Assembly: GCA_947071285.1 (NCBI GenBank)
Contig: CAMTFK010000117.1
Coordinates: forward strand, 1-13,324
From: an uncultured Bacteroides sp.
GTDB taxonomy: Bacteria > Bacteroidota > Bacteroidia > Bacteroidales > Bacteroidaceae
DNA length: 13,324 bases
Reading direction: 5' to 3'
Each line of letters opens with the position of its first letter. The first letter of the stretch is position 1. Below, one piece after another: positions 1 through 7,100 of this stretch. The notes beneath the pieces are model-generated. The model made no database searches. It was not told where the DNA came from and worked only from the letters and a program-made list of their open reading frames with translations. A program made the translations under genes and the position numbers.

Positions 1-37
1 CTATTCCCTGATTGTCAACGAAATTAACAGTATTTTA

Positions 38-53
38 TTACCTATAAAGTAAC
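38..53. promoter_or_regulatory. Small inverted repeat upstream of the surface lipoprotein gene; candidate recombination half-site
   Basis: TTAC at 38-41 and GTAA at 49-52 form inverted arms around a 7-base A/T-rich spacer; adding the flanking bases gives ATTAC-N7-GTAAC, one mismatch from a 5-bp symmetric site. Short inverted arms around a 6-8 base centre are the architecture of tyrosine-recombinase crossover sites. Bacteroides outer-surface and S-layer-like genes are often driven by invertible promoters bounded by such sites. No good TAnnTTTG promoter element is visible between this site and the start codon, which fits a promoter lying further upstream, perhaps beyond the window edge. The partner repeat is not in the window, so the role is inference. 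Confidence 0.3.
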
Positions 54-133
54 GGTTCAAAAACGGCGAGGATTAACAATTGAACTTTTATTATTCTTTA
101 TTTTTTAAATTTATAAATTTAAAGTTTTTTATT

Positions 134-3100
134 ATGAACAAAAAATTTCTAAGTGCAATCCTGTTTGGAGCTTTAATGGTAGGCTTTACAGGAACGTTTA
201 CGTCTTGCAAGGACTACGATGACGACATTAGTAACTTGCAGGGGCAGATTGATGCCAACAAAACGGCCATTGATAAAATCAATGCCTTAGTTAACGGCGG
301 CTCTGTTATTACTGGCGTTACTAAGACGGATAAAGGCGTCACTGTAACATTAAGTAATAACACTTCTTTTGAACTGACCAATGGAGAGAATGGTACTGCC
401 GGTTCTGTTGTAGAAATTGGTGAGAATGGAAATTGGTGGATTGACGGTAAAGATACTGGTAAACCATCTAAGGGTGACTCTACCTCTGGAACAAATGCAC
501 CTACCATTTATTATGAACCGGGTACAACTGGTGCTGAAGATGGTTTCTGGATTAAGGTGACTATTGCTGATGGAAAAACAACAAGAGAAAACACAAACTC
601 TTCTTGGGTAACTAAAAGCACAATCACTGTAGCTGAAACAGATAGCCAATACATCATTAAAGGACTGAAAGATGCTAGCGGTAAGGAATATGGCGATTTA
701 GCTTTAAATAAATATTCTGCTTTGTTTGTATCTTCATTAACTTATATTCCTTCTGTAAAGAGTGATGAATTGGGAGATATCGTATTCTTACCTGTTATCG
801 GTACTGATTACAACTCTACCAAAAGCGCAGCTGTTTATGAATACAACTTGGCCAACACAAAATTCGCAACAACTTTGGTTGACGGTTGGGCAAACTTCGA
901 CTATCAAGTAAATCCGGGTTCTGTAGATCCGAGCAACTATGAAGTTGTAGGATTTACAATGCAGAGTACTTGGTACAAAGCAATGACTAGAGCTGCTGCT
1001 ACTACATTGAACTTGGGTGAGATTATTCCAAGTAAGACTGGTGCTTTGACTGTAAAAGCTAATGCAAAAGACTTTGCTTTGTATTCTACAGCAGTTCAAT
1101 CAGCATGGAATACTCCATATCCATATGCTAATGTTCCTGCTGGTACTAGCAAACATGACTTCAATAACCCTGCAGGTGTAGTTGAGGAATCTCCTTATAG
1201 TGATGATATTCTGGCTGCAAACACTGCATCTCTTCGTGTTTCTAACAAGAATGAAGATGAAGCTAATATTGATGGTAGTTCTGTTGATGCTCCCTATGTA
1301 GCTGTTGCCAGAATGGTTGTTCCTCAGGAAGAAACAGCTATTGCTTTGAATGTTACTAAGTCATATATCGTAACTCCGGAAGCTGATAGAACTGCTGCTG
1401 GTCAAAAGACATTGGACATTCCTAATTTGAAAGAATTGTCTCAGATGTATACTAAAGCAGAAGCTAATGTACAATCTTATTTAGCAAATATACCTGTTCT
1501 TTTGGATGTTCCTTTTGCTGGTACTACTGACTTGAATGAATATGTAGAGGGTATCGCTCGTGTATTCATGACATCTACTGGATTCACTTCAAAGAGAAGT
1601 CAATATCTACTGAATGAGGATTTGAACTTTGATGCTCCTACTTTCAAATTTACTTTAGAAAGCTTCAAACAAGCAGAAGTTGACCAGACTACCAGATACT
1701 TGAAACTGGAAGATGGTGTAGTTTCATTCGACCAAGAAATAACTGCAGCCATCAATCGCGAACCGGTTGTTAAAGTTCAGATGTATATCGGCACAACTTT
1801 GGTTATGACTAAGTTGTTGAAGATGAAAGTTATTAATATGGTTCAGGGTACATTGAATTATCCGACATATGACTTGGGTACTAAGACTTTAGGATGTCAA
1901 CCGTTAGTAGGTATAGCAGATAGAGACTATTACACATACGACTGGAATATTACATACGATCCGGCTAATGAGGTCGTTGATAATAAACTTGCCTTTGATT
2001 TTGATCCAGTATTTAATAAATTAGGTATGAGCAAAGAGCAATTCGTTAATACGTATAGCTATGCATCTGCTCCGAAGTTTACAAAAGATGGAGTTGTTTA
2101 TACTGGAACAAATATTGGTGTTAATACTTTGTGGATTAATGGTTCTGCGACATCTCAGAATAATTATGTATATTACGCATTAGACAACACATTGCTTCCT
2201 GGCACATATGAAATTGAATTGCATATGACCACTAATAGTGAAACTGTTGCTTATAAGGATGTTTATGTAACTGCTAAGGTTGTTATCGTATTGCCGACTA
2301 TTACTGCACCGCGTACCACAATTTATTGGTCAAATGAGAATACGGCCGAATTGAATGTAAATGCTCCTGAAACAGGTTATACTCCTAATGAATGTATCTT
2401 CAAGTCTGAGTTGAACTCATTGTTCAAGACTACGAACAAGGTTCTTGATTTGACATTCAACCCGGCTGCACCGACTGCAGGTGACTATGACTGTGTACAG
2501 ACTAAGTACAGATTTACTGCTGATACTAAGGTTCTGAAAGCTGATGGTTCAAGTGCTGGCGCTGTAACCTTCGACAAGGCAACTGATGATCGTCTGGTTG
2601 TATTGGTTGGCGGTGTAGAAGTTGCTAAACTTAGTGCTCCGACAGCAACTGGTCAGACTATTGAGTTGGTTGAAAATGCAACAGTGAAATCATTACTGAG
2701 CACTGGTGCACTGAAGATTACTAACCTTAACCTGATTGCAGTAGGCTTGTCTGAAGATATCTTGGTTAAGAAGTTTGATGTAAACTTCTCAAGACCATTG
2801 ACTTTGGCTGAAGCTGCTGTTAAGAGTTTCAAGGATGCTCAAGATATGGGTGATGACTTGAAGTTGACTGATATCATTGCTTTGACTGACTGGAGAAATA
2901 AAGCTGTTGTAATTGATGGTGCTAAAACTACTAATCTGGAAGAGTTCTACGCCGTTGAATACTTCTCACCTGCAATGTTTGTCAACACTAATGGTTTGCT
3001 GGATAACAGTAAGATCTATACTAACTTGAAGAAGAATGCCGCAGGTGACTATGCACCGGATAACTCGATTACAACTTTGGCTCAGGCTATGACAAACAAG

Positions 3101-3304
3101 GTTATGCTTCCTGATTATACCAAGTTGACCGTTAAGGGTACTACTACTGCTGCTTCTTCAACAGACAGTGATTGGGTATTGAACTATAAGACTAACATGT
3201 CTACTTTGCTGGAAACTTACTACATGTGGGTTCCTGTAACCGTAAGCTATAAGTGGGGTACAGTAACTGGATATGTTAAGATTGCAGTTGACCCGGTTAA
3301 CTAA
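134..3304 (+). CDS. Large surface-exposed lipoprotein, S-layer-like / DUF4988-type N-terminus
   Basis: The 1,056-residue product starts with a lipoprotein signal peptide (charged MNKK, hydrophobic core, lipobox FTSC) with the acylated cysteine at residue 25. It is followed by KDYDDD, an acidic run of the kind that directs Bacteroidetes lipoproteins to the cell surface. Residues about 30-50 form a short heptad-like helix (NLQGQID...KINALV). Next comes a beta segment and a glycine-rich collagen-like stretch around residues 90-115 with the typical 'IGENGNWWIDGKDTG' pattern. The remaining ~900 residues are Thr/Val/Asn-rich and look beta-rich, with no catalytic motif seen. The N-terminus resembles abundant Bacteroides surface proteins such as the S-layer protein family of B. 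thetaiotaomicron (from memory, not searched). The ATG at 134 is chosen over an upstream in-frame TTG at 80 because the signal peptide begins there. The leader is very A/T-rich with no Shine-Dalgarno. Codon choice is consistent with high expression. Exact function is unknown. Confidence 0.9.
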   Translation: MNKKFLSAILFGALMVGFTGTFTSCKDYDDDISNLQGQIDANKTAIDKINALVNGGSVITGVTKTDKGVTVTLSNNTSFELTNGENGTAGSVVEIGENGNWWIDGKDTGKPSKGDSTSGTNAPTIYYEPGTTGAEDGFWIKVTIADGKTTRENTNSSWVTKSTITVAETDSQYIIKGLKDASGKEYGDLALNKYSALFVSSLTYIPSVKSDELGDIVFLPVIGTDYNSTKSAAVYEYNLANTKFATTLVDGWANFDYQVNPGSVDPSNYEVVGFTMQSTWYKAMTRAAATTLNLGEIIPSKTGALTVKANAKDFALYSTAVQSAWNTPYPYANVPAGTSKHDFNNPAGVVEESPYSDDILAANTASLRVSNKNEDEANIDGSSVDAPYVAVARMVVPQEETAIALNVTKSYIVTPEADRTAAGQKTLDIPNLKELSQMYTKAEANVQSYLANIPVLLDVPFAGTTDLNEYVEGIARVFMTSTGFTSKRSQYLLNEDLNFDAPTFKFTLESFKQAEVDQTTRYLKLEDGVVSFDQEITAAINREPVVKVQMYIGTTLVMTKLLKMKVINMVQGTLNYPTYDLGTKTLGCQPLVGIADRDYYTYDWNITYDPANEVVDNKLAFDFDPVFNKLGMSKEQFVNTYSYASAPKFTKDGVVYTGTNIGVNTLWINGSATSQNNYVYYALDNTLLPGTYEIELHMTTNSETVAYKDVYVTAKVVIVLPTITAPRTTIYWSNENTAELNVNAPETGYTPNECIFKSELNSLFKTTNKVLDLTFNPAAPTAGDYDCVQTKYRFTADTKVLKADGSSAGAVTFDKATDDRLVVLVGGVEVAKLSAPTATGQTIELVENATVKSLLSTGALKITNLNLIAVGLSEDILVKKFDVNFSRPLTLAEAAVKSFKDAQDMGDDLKLTDIIALTDWRNKAVVIDGAKTTNLEEFYAVEYFSPAMFVNTNGLLDNSKIYTNLKKNAAGDYAPDNSITTLAQAMTNKVMLPDYTKLTVKGTTTAASSTDSDWVLNYKTNMSTLLETYYMWVPVTVSYKWGTVTGYVKIAVDPVN

Positions 3305-3321
3305 TTGAAACTTGAACTCCT

Positions 3322-3353
3322 TAAACTACAGTCCGTAAAAAGACTGTAGTTTA
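3322..3353 (+). terminator. 12-bp perfect hairpin 18 bases after the lipoprotein stop
   Basis: Bases 3322-3333 pair perfectly with 3342-3353 around an 8-base A-rich loop. The distance from the stop codon fits a 3' end structure. There is no T-tract directly after it, so it may protect or process the mRNA end rather than terminate alone; the next hairpin is the better terminator. Confidence 0.65.
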
Positions 3354-3380
3354 CATGGATGTTAAATCAATAATCTAAAT

Positions 3381-3413
3381 GAAATGTGCCTTTCGGGGCA
3401 CATTTCTTATTTA
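3381..3413 (+). terminator. Second hairpin with U-rich tail (probable intrinsic terminator of the lipoprotein gene)
   Basis: Bases 3381-3390 pair perfectly with 3397-3406 (10 bp, GTGCC/GGCAC core) around a 6-base loop, followed by a T-rich run (TTATTTAAT). Together with the hairpin at 3322-3353 it makes a double 3' end for the highly expressed upstream gene. Confidence 0.75.
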
Positions 3414-3442
3414 ATAGCACAACTACTCTGTGAAGAATAGTC

Positions 3443-3463
3443 CTTTTTCACCATCGTGAAAAG
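3443..3463. other. Short A/T-rich hairpin between two terminator-like structures
   Basis: TTTTCAC at 3445-3451 pairs with GTGAAAA at 3456-3462 around a 4-base loop, and the stem can extend to 3443/3463 with one bulged T. It lies between stronger hairpins at 3381-3406 and 3478-3509. It could be part of a structured RNA or a fortuitous fold. Confidence 0.35.
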
Positions 3464-3477
3464 TAAAATGTTGTTGT

Positions 3478-3517
3478 GTGAGGCTGTCCCCAGTGGAGGG
3501 TAGCCTCACTCTTTTTC
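3478..3517 (+). terminator. Hairpin with T-tract (intrinsic terminator), parent transcript unclear
   Basis: GTGAGGCT at 3478-3485 pairs with AGCCTCAC at 3502-3509. The interior can continue pairing through CCC/GGG, and TCTTTTT follows at 3510-3516. This is a good plus-strand terminator, but two hairpins already lie between it and the lipoprotein stop. It is either a backup or the end of a short RNA starting after 3413. Confidence 0.65.
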
Positions 3518-3594
3518 TGCCACCTTGTCTCTTATCTTGCCATTCTTACCGTTTCCTGCCATTCTTTCTTCTTATGCCCCTTGTCTGATCTTCT

Positions 3595-3640
3595 TATTTT
3601 TGATATAGATCAAGAAATATGTTATAAAACATACTTTTTT
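3595..3640 (+). promoter_or_regulatory. Isolated -7-like element and weak A/T hairpin with T-run
   Basis: TATTTTTG at 3595-3602 matches the Bacteroides -7 consensus TAnnTTTG, but no TTTG-like -33 element sits about 19 bases upstream. Just downstream, 3618-3623 pairs with 3628-3633 around a 4-base loop and six T's follow at 3635-3640, like a weak terminator. The element resembles the better promoter at 3675-3682, exactly 80 bases away, and may be a decayed copy of it. Confidence 0.25.
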
Positions 3641-3651
3641 ATCTATTATCA

Positions 3652-3682
3652 CTTGTTGTCTTGAACAAAGGTCTTATTTTTG
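3652..3682 (+). promoter_or_regulatory. Bacteroides-type promoter for the first micro-ORF
   Basis: TATTTTTG at 3675-3682 is a perfect match to the -7 consensus TAnnTTTG. CTTG at 3652-3655 is a 3-of-4 match to the -33 TTTG element with a 19-base spacer. Transcription would begin near 3689-3692, giving a leader of about 45 bases ahead of the ATG at 3737. Confidence 0.7.
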
Positions 3683-3722
3683 TGTTGTAAAACATGTAAT
3701 CAATAGGATAACAAGTTTTTTA

Positions 3723-3728
3723 AGGAGG
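3723..3728 (+). promoter_or_regulatory. Canonical Shine-Dalgarno (AGGAGG) ahead of the 25-codon ORF
   Basis: AGGAGG sits 8 bases before the ATG at 3737, which is ideal spacing. Bacteroidetes genes usually lack strong Shine-Dalgarno sequences, and none of the four large plus-strand or minus-strand genes here has one. This makes the site notable and supports translation of the tiny ORF. Confidence 0.75.
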
Positions 3729-3736
3729 ATAACAAA

Positions 3737-3814
3737 ATGAAGATGTTAAAGAAAATTTTTAAGCACATCAGCGAGGCTGATAAACATGTATGGGGTTACT
3801 CAACGATTTATTAA
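3737..3814 (+). CDS. Micro-protein, 25 residues, cationic amphipathic, unknown function
   Basis: The 25-codon frame runs from ATG to TAA. Support comes from a perfect -7 promoter element (3675-3682), a consensus AGGAGG at ideal spacing, and an intrinsic terminator that overlaps its last codons. The peptide opens with KKIFK at residues 5-9. Hydrophobics L4, I7, F8, I11, A14 and V18 fall on one face of a helix, with lysines and acidic residues on the other (net charge about +3). It ends with W19-G-Y-S. There is no signal peptide or transmembrane span. It shares KKIFK and GY[S/T] with the next micro-ORF, suggesting a common family. I do not recognise it. It could be a functional small protein, a membrane-active or toxin-like peptide, or a leader peptide. 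No coupling to a downstream gene is evident because terminators intervene. Confidence 0.6.
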   Translation: MKMLKKIFKHISEADKHVWGYSTIY

Positions 3815-3825
3815 ACCCCTTTTTT
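3792..3825 (+). terminator. Intrinsic terminator overlapping the 3' end of the 25-codon ORF
   Basis: GGGGTT at 3792-3797 pairs with AACCCC at 3814-3819 across a 16-base loop, followed directly by six T's (3820-3825). The left arm lies inside the WGY codons and the right arm begins in the stop codon. The stem is short and the loop long, so some read-through into the next micro-ORF is likely. Confidence 0.6.
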
Positions 3826-3877
3826 ATTGTGTGTATTTAGATTTTAGTTTTTAGGTATTAGTTTAATTTTTAAGGTT

Positions 3878-3970
3878 ATGAAAAAAAAGATTTTTAAAAC
3901 ATGGAGAAACATTCTCGCCGAAGTAGGTCGGAACGAGATGTTAATGATGGGGTATACCCTAAAGAAGTAA
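3878..3970 (+). CDS. Micro-protein, 30 residues, cationic amphipathic, unknown function
   Basis: The 30-codon frame starts at ATG 3878 and ends with TAA. It lies 63 bases after the first micro-ORF and ends 25 bases before a very strong terminator, so it fits neatly as the body of a short transcript. The peptide has KKIFK at residues 3-7, a helix-like hydrophobic face (I5, F6, W9, I12, L13, V16), and a MMGYTLKK tail; net charge is about +6. It resembles the 25-residue peptide at both ends, with about seven extra residues between the shared motifs. Its own start signals are weak: TAAGG is only 2 bases from the ATG, and the best upstream -7-like element (3845-3852) has one mismatch. It may depend on read-through from 3652-3682. 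Function unknown; no signal peptide. Confidence 0.5.
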   Translation: MKKKIFKTWRNILAEVGRNEMLMMGYTLKK

Positions 3971-3995
3971 GAAAGCATTTTAACTAGACTTTATG

Positions 3996-4036
3996 GAGCG
4001 AGGAGTACGTCCCGAAACGTATTCCTCGCTCTTTTT
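3996..4036 (+). terminator. Strong intrinsic terminator after the 30-codon ORF
   Basis: Bases 3996-4010 pair with 4017-4031 over 15 positions, with one G-U wobble and no mismatch, around a 6-base CCCGAA loop. TTTTT follows at 4032-4036. It is one of the strongest terminators in the window and isolates the micro-ORF region from the macroglobulin gene. Confidence 0.9.
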
Positions 4037-4073
4037 ATATCCTCCTGAAAGTTTTTTTATATAAAAAACAGCA

Positions 4074-4122
4074 TTTGTTTAAACTTTATTCCTTTCCTTT
4101 GTTGTTAGTACAAAGACTAACA
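4074..4122 (+). promoter_or_regulatory. Probable promoter and 5'-leader dyad of the macroglobulin gene
   Basis: TTTG at 4074-4077 and TTCCTTTG at 4094-4101 (7 of 8 against TAnnTTTG) form a plausible -33/-7 pair, although the 16-base spacer is shorter than usual. A 7-bp dyad follows: 4103-4109 pairs with 4116-4122 around a 6-base loop. It lies at the expected transcription start and could be an operator or a leader hairpin. A 16-base A/T palindrome is just upstream at 4053-4068. Confidence 0.4.
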
Positions 4123-4133
4123 GAATAGTATCC

Positions 4134-7100
4134 ATGGAAAGAATTCGAAGAATTTGTAGTTTAGTGCTGCTGGCGGCATTCTTGGGCTGTATGCCCGTGC
4201 TGCATGCGCAGTCGTTTGATAAGTTGTGGAAACAAGTGGAGCAGGCACAACAGAAGAGCCTGCCACAAACCGTAATTAAACTGACGGATGAGATATTCCG
4301 GAAAGGGGAGAAAGAAAAAAATACCCCGCAGATGTTGAAAGCCTATATGTGCCGGAGGGCTAATCAGGATATGTTGACGCCTGATAGTTTCTATGTCAAT
4401 CTGCAAGGATTAGAGCAATGGGCTAAGTTGGAAGAGAATACAGTTAGCCGTGCCGTGCTCAATTCGCTGGTAGCTAATATCTATGCCGATTATGCGGCCG
4501 ATAACCGTTGGGAATTACGAAAACGTACTTCGCTCGATTTGGAAGGAGATGCCTTGCCGAAGGACATCCGCGAGTGGAGCGGTAACTTGTTTATGCAACA
4601 AGTTATAAAATATACCGGTGAGGCTCTGAAAGACTCGGTTGAACTGCTGAAAACGTCCTCACGCAGTTATGTTCCTTTTGTAGTTTTGGGAGATGCAAGT
4701 GAGTATTATCACCATGATATGTATCATTTGCTGGCATCGCGATCCATTGAAGCTTTGCAAAACGTGTCGGACTTTGATGCGGATACGCTTGTGAAAAGTA
4801 AAATCATGGACATTTACGGGCAGATGATTAATACCTACCGGAAGATGCCGGACCGGGAGGATGCAACCGTGTTGACCATGTTGGATTACATGAAGTGGCG
4901 CAATCAGAGAGAAGATGCATTGTTTCGTCCCCGTTCTTTAAAAGAAGGAGAGAGTGATGCTCCGAACCAATACCTGCGTGCGCTGGATCGCATTATTAAA
5001 GATTATGCCAAGCGTGGTGTTTGTGCGGAAGCTTATCTGGCTAAGGCGCGTTACTATCGCAATGAACAAGAAAATCAGAAAGCTTTGCAACTTTGTGATG
5101 AGGCTATCAGCCTGTATCCCGATTACAAACGCATCTCGGCGTTGCGTGATTTGAAGGAAAGTATCTTGCAACCCCAGCTGACCTTGAATACAAATAAAAT
5201 TATGTATCCCGGTGATTCCTTGTCATTGCGAGTTACTCATAAGAATCTGGATGGTTTTACGGTCAATCTGTATCGTACTACTCTCATGGAATCTGTTGCT
5301 GACATTCCGGAGATTAATTCTGATTTCTATAAAAAATATACCCGTAAAGTAAAGACGGAGCATTTGCCTTTGTCGCGTTCGAAAGACTATCAGTTGACTA
5401 CCAGCACGTGCCGCATTTTGCTGCCTGATGAACCGGGTATCTATGTATTGCAGATTGTTCCTGATGCTAAAGAAGGGAAGAGTTCGGAAAATCTTATTTA
5501 TCTTACCCGGTTTAAGGTGCTGACGATGGCCCTGCCCGGAAATAATAATGAAGTAGTGGTGCTGGATGCCGAAACCGGTAATCCTGTTGCTGATGCCGAA
5601 GTCATTTTCTATTCGACCTATTATATAGGAAAGAATAATAAAGAAGTGGAACGAAAGACAACGGATGCATCCGGCAAAGTGACATATAAGTCAGATTCAA
5701 AAATTCGTTCTTTGGCTGCCAGAAAGGGAGCAGATCGATCAATGCCTCTTCAACGTGCATCTTCCGGTTCTTTTGTGAACTGGGGAGATGGTACTGAAAA
5801 ATCGGTTAATAATCTGAAATTACTGACCGACCGTTCTTTGTATCGTCCCGGACAAACCGTTTATGTAAAAGGTATAGCTTATACTCAAAAGGGTGATACG
5901 GCTGACGTTATTCCGAATATGGTTTATGGAGTGGTGCTTCGTGATGTAAATCGCAGGGAGATTTCCCGGAAAGAATTGCGTACCAACGAGTTTGGTTCAT
6001 TTACAACTGAATTTATGCTTCCTGCAGCCTGTCTGAATGGAAACTATACTATAGAAGCTTTCCGTGGCGAGAGCGAAGGTTGGGCGAACATACAAGTAGA
6101 GGAATATAAACGCCCGACCTTTGATATTGTATTTGATTCTCAGAAGGCATCCTATCAGGTAGGAGACAGTGTACAGGTGAAAGGTAAGGCAAGTTCATTT
6201 AGCGGTGTGCCTTTGCAGGGACTGGAATTGAACTATACAGTTACCCGGAATATTTATTCATGGTGGCGGGGATATGGAAATGTGGGAACGCCTATCGCAT
6301 CCGGTAACGTAACCATAGGCGATGATGGAGATTTCATCATTCCTGTCCGCCTGAAAGATGATGAGAATGAAGATAATAAGAATATGTATTATACCTACCG
6401 GATAGAAGCGACCGTCACGAACCAGGCCGGTGAAACGCAAACAGCCGTAACATCATTGGCGGCAGGAAGTCGTTCGGTGGTTCTCTCTGTTGATGACGAA
6501 GACCGTATCTGCAAGGATGACAGTATTCGCCTTACTTTCTATGCGAAGAATCTTAATGGAGAACCGATATCTCTGAAAGGGGATTATCGACTGGTGCAGG
6601 TAGTGAACGGAGATTCATTGGTGCGTATCAATGGCACTTTTGAATCTAATGTAGCAACTCTGTTGCCGGAATGGAAGAATTTGCCTTCCGGTACATATGA
6701 ATTGCAACTGAAAGCTAAAGACGATCAGGGCAGAAACGTAGACTTTGAAAAGGAAATCATACTTTTCTCTTATGATGATAATCGTCCTGTGGTGAAGTCC
6801 GACGTTTGGTTCTATGTCCGCAATGACGAGTTTAATGCCGGACATCCGGCGCAGTTCTGTTTTGGAACTTCTTATAAGGATGCTTATGTGATGCTGGATA
6901 TATTCAGTGGTAAACAGCGTTTGGAAAGCAAGATACTTCAGTTGTCCGACTCCATTGTTCGTTTCGATGTTCCTTATCTGGATGCATATGGTGATGGAAT
7001 AGAATATCTCTTCACTTTCGTCAAAGACGGCAATGTTTACTCGAAATCCGTAATCTTAAGAAAACGTTTGCCGGACAAGAAGCTGATAATGAAATGGGAT

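Larger units (their letters stand above)
3305..4133. other. 829-base intergenic region carrying hairpins, a promoter and two micro-ORFs
   Basis: No long reading frame occupies this gap. From left to right it holds four hairpins (3322-3509), a pyrimidine-rich stretch (about 3510-3600), a -7-like element plus a weak A/T hairpin (3595-3640), a full promoter (3652-3682), two tiny reading frames each followed by a terminator (3737-3825 and 3878-4036), an A/T palindrome at 4053-4068, and the promoter region of the next gene. The density of transcription start and stop signals suggests one or two short independent transcripts rather than spacer DNA. Confidence 0.6.

Noticed and set aside
2..52. Open frame ending at TAA 50-52 that could be the tail of an upstream gene
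   Set aside because: Only 16 codons are visible, the composition is uninformative and a second frame also ends within the first 27 bases; no family can be recognised.
80..133. Upstream TTG extension of the lipoprotein frame
   Set aside because: It adds 18 residues ahead of a perfectly placed lipoprotein signal peptide that starts at the ATG at 134.
3423..3509. Minus-strand 28-codon frame from GTG across the hairpins
   Set aside because: There is no ATG, promoter or ribosome-binding site, and the bases are better explained by hairpins at 3443-3463 and 3478-3509. It could be a remnant but cannot be supported alone.
3526..3582. Short minus-strand ATG frame (about 18 codons) in the pyrimidine-rich stretch
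   Set aside because: Very short, Lys/Gly-rich low complexity, with no promoter element or conserved feature visible.
4179..4192. Lipobox in the macroglobulin signal (FLGC)
   Set aside because: Phe at -3 and Leu at -2 are atypical, and a good signal peptidase I site (LHA|Q) follows; kept only as an alternative in the gene entry.
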